Positions 5,209 through 6,409 of a stretch of 6,409 bases of DNA are shown in pieces; the stretch's first letter is position 1; each line of letters opens with the position of its first letter. This DNA is from DATACZ01 sp036258795 (lineage in GTDB: Bacteria; Actinomycetota; CADDZG01; JAHWKV01), in assembly GCA_036258795.1 (NCBI GenBank), contig DATACZ010000143.1:1-6409 (forward strand), written 5' to 3'. The notes below the pieces were generated by a model. That model searched no databases and was not told the origin of the DNA. It worked only from the letters and a program-made list of their open reading frames with translations. The position numbers and the translations under genes are program-made.

Positions 5209-6409
5209 GTGCCGGTCATAGGCACCGCAGGACACGTCGACCACGGCAAGAGCACCCTGGTCAAGGCGCTGACGGGGATAGACCCGGACCGCCTGGAGGA
5301 GGAGAAGCGCCGCGGCCTTACCATCGACCTGGGCTTTGCCTGGCTGACCACACCGGCCGGCAGACAGGTCGGGATCGTGGACGTCCCTGGCCACGAGAGA
5401 TTCATCAAGAACATGCTGGCCGGCGCGGGAGGAATCGACCTCAACCTTTTCGTAGTCGCCGCCAACGAGGGCTGGAAGCCCCAGTCCCAGGAACACCTCG
5501 ACATCATGGATCTCTTAGGGATCTCGTCGGCCATAGTGGTGATCACCAAAACCGACATCGTGGACCAATCGGCTGTGGCGGTTCTCAGGGAGGAGATCGA
5601 GGAGCGCTTGCAGGGCACCACGCTGGAGGGCTCCACCATCCTGGAGGTCTCTGCCCTGACGGGCCTCGGGCTGGAGGAGCTACTGGCGGAGGTGGATGCG
5701 GTCCTGCTGCGGGCTCCCGAGCCGAGCTGGTCCAGCCGAACGAGGCTGTGGATCGACAGGGTCTTCTCTATAAGGGGCTCGGGTACCGTGGTGACGGGCA
5801 CCTTGGGAGGAGGGCCCCTACACACCGACCAAGAGGTGGAGATCCTTCCCGGCGGCTACCGGGCTCGCATTAGGGCAATCCAATCACACCGACGGGAACT
5901 GCTGTTTCTGGGCCCCGGCAACCGGGCCGCGCTCAATCTCGTCGGCATTGAGCAGGAGGCTTTGGGAAGAGGGGACACCCTCACGAACCCGGGGGACTGG
6001 CGGGTCACCGACCGCCTAATCGCCTCGCTTCAGTTCCTTCCTAACCTCGATCACGAGCCCGAGGCCAGGGGTGCGTACAAGCTCCACGTCGGCTCGGTTG
6101 AGATCGACGCCTCGATAAGGTTCCTGGAGGCCACCCCCGGGCCAGGAGAGTCGGCGCTGGCCGCCATTAGGCTCGCGCGGGCCACGGTCCTCGACTTCAA
6201 GGATCGTTTCATCCTGAGAGACTCCGGAAGGCGCCAGACGGTCGGTGGAGGACAGGTCTTGGAGGCTCACCCCGCCACATCGAAAGACCGCGAGCTGGTG
6301 ACCCCTGCCGGTGCTAGGGCGCGCCTGAGCGCTCCTGACAGGCATGCCTACCTGCAGATACTGCTCGAAGAACAGGGATATCTGGCGGTGCAGGAGATCC
6401 CGGTTCGAA
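5209..6409 (+). CDS. selB: Selenocysteine-specific translation elongation factor SelB (3' end outside window)
   Basis: SelB is a GTPase related to EF-Tu that carries Sec-tRNA(Sec) to ribosomes at UGA codons and binds the SECIS hairpin of the mRNA through C-terminal winged-helix domains. The frame stays open from GTG 5209 to the window end, giving 400 residues of a protein usually around 600-640. The GTPase motifs are all present: P-loop GHVDHGKST (8-16), RRGLTIDLGFAW in switch I, DVPGHERFIKNM (58-69), the base-binding TKTD (113-116) and SALTG (148-152). The TKTD and the short RGLTIDLGF segment are SelB-type rather than EF-Tu-type. Domain II begins at about 178-199 (LWIDRVFSIRGSGTVVTGTL), followed by domain III. 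From about residue 365 the sequence (TPAGARARLSAPDRHAYLQI) looks like the entry to the winged-helix part, most of which is cut off. GTG 5209 is preferred because the P-loop sits seven residues after it and AGGG precedes it. It follows selA by 22 bases, consistent with a selAB operon. Confidence 0.96.
   Translation, partial: MPVIGTAGHVDHGKSTLVKALTGIDPDRLEEEKRRGLTIDLGFAWLTTPAGRQVGIVDVPGHERFIKNMLAGAGGIDLNLFVVAANEGWKPQSQEHLDIMDLLGISSAIVVITKTDIVDQSAVAVLREEIEERLQGTTLEGSTILEVSALTGLGLEELLAEVDAVLLRAPEPSWSSRTRLWIDRVFSIRGSGTVVTGTLGGGPLHTDQEVEILPGGYRARIRAIQSHRRELLFLGPGNRAALNLVGIEQEALGRGDTLTNPGDWRVTDRLIASLQFLPNLDHEPEARGAYKLHVGSVEIDASIRFLEATPGPGESALAAIRLARATVLDFKDRFILRDSGRRQTVGGGQVLEAHPATSKDRELVTPAGARARLSAPDRHAYLQILLEEQGYLAVQEIPVR

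Noticed and set aside
5148..5825. A 225-residue minus-strand frame opposite selB
   Set aside because: It is Ser/Arg/Pro-rich shadow sequence; the + strand carries all SelB GTPase motifs.

Overview
The window is GC-rich (clearly above 60% by eye), densely coded and entirely on the + strand. It has six protein genes in two functional blocks, joined by a single envelope-protein gene. GTG starts (tadB, selA, selB), an apparently leaderless selA start, and an exported four-cysteine domain of a kind I associate with actinobacterial membrane kinases all point to a member of the Actinomycetota, possibly a deep-branching one. That assignment is inference. No marker gene here proves it.

Region 1 (1-2500) is the inner-membrane core of a Tad/Flp type IVc pilus machine. 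It holds the C-terminal part of the CpaF/TadA ATPase (start outside the window), then tadB and tadC, the two T2SSF-domain platform proteins. The three genes are each separated by one base and must be co-transcribed and probably translationally coupled. ATP hydrolysis by CpaF drives the TadB/TadC platform to assemble or retract Flp pili. No pilin, prepilin peptidase or secretin gene is visible, so the rest of the locus must lie upstream or elsewhere.

Region 2 (2501-2825) has no convincing gene. It begins with two 18-bp near-identical dyad-containing repeats, the first overlapping the tadC stop codon. A strong intrinsic terminator (2541-2606) follows and closes the Tad operon. After it comes a stretch that can fold into a closed stem containing a bulged hairpin (2636-2696), a possible structured 5' leader of unknown class. 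A marginal small reading frame ends in an ATGA overlap with the next gene.

Region 3 (2826-3683) encodes an unnamed membrane-anchored protein: a short cytoplasmic N-terminus, one transmembrane helix, a Pro/Ala-rich linker, an exported domain with four cysteines, and a C-terminal polyproline tail built from 18-bp tandem repeats.

Region 4 (3792-6409) is the selenocysteine pathway. selA (Sec synthase, complete) is followed after 22 bases by selB (Sec-specific elongation factor, cut off by the window end). SelA converts Ser-tRNA(Sec) to Sec-tRNA(Sec), and SelB delivers it to the ribosome at UGA codons marked by a SECIS element. selC (tRNA-Sec), selD and the selenoprotein genes are not in the window but must exist elsewhere if the pathway works. 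I see no mobile element, CRISPR array, tRNA or rRNA.
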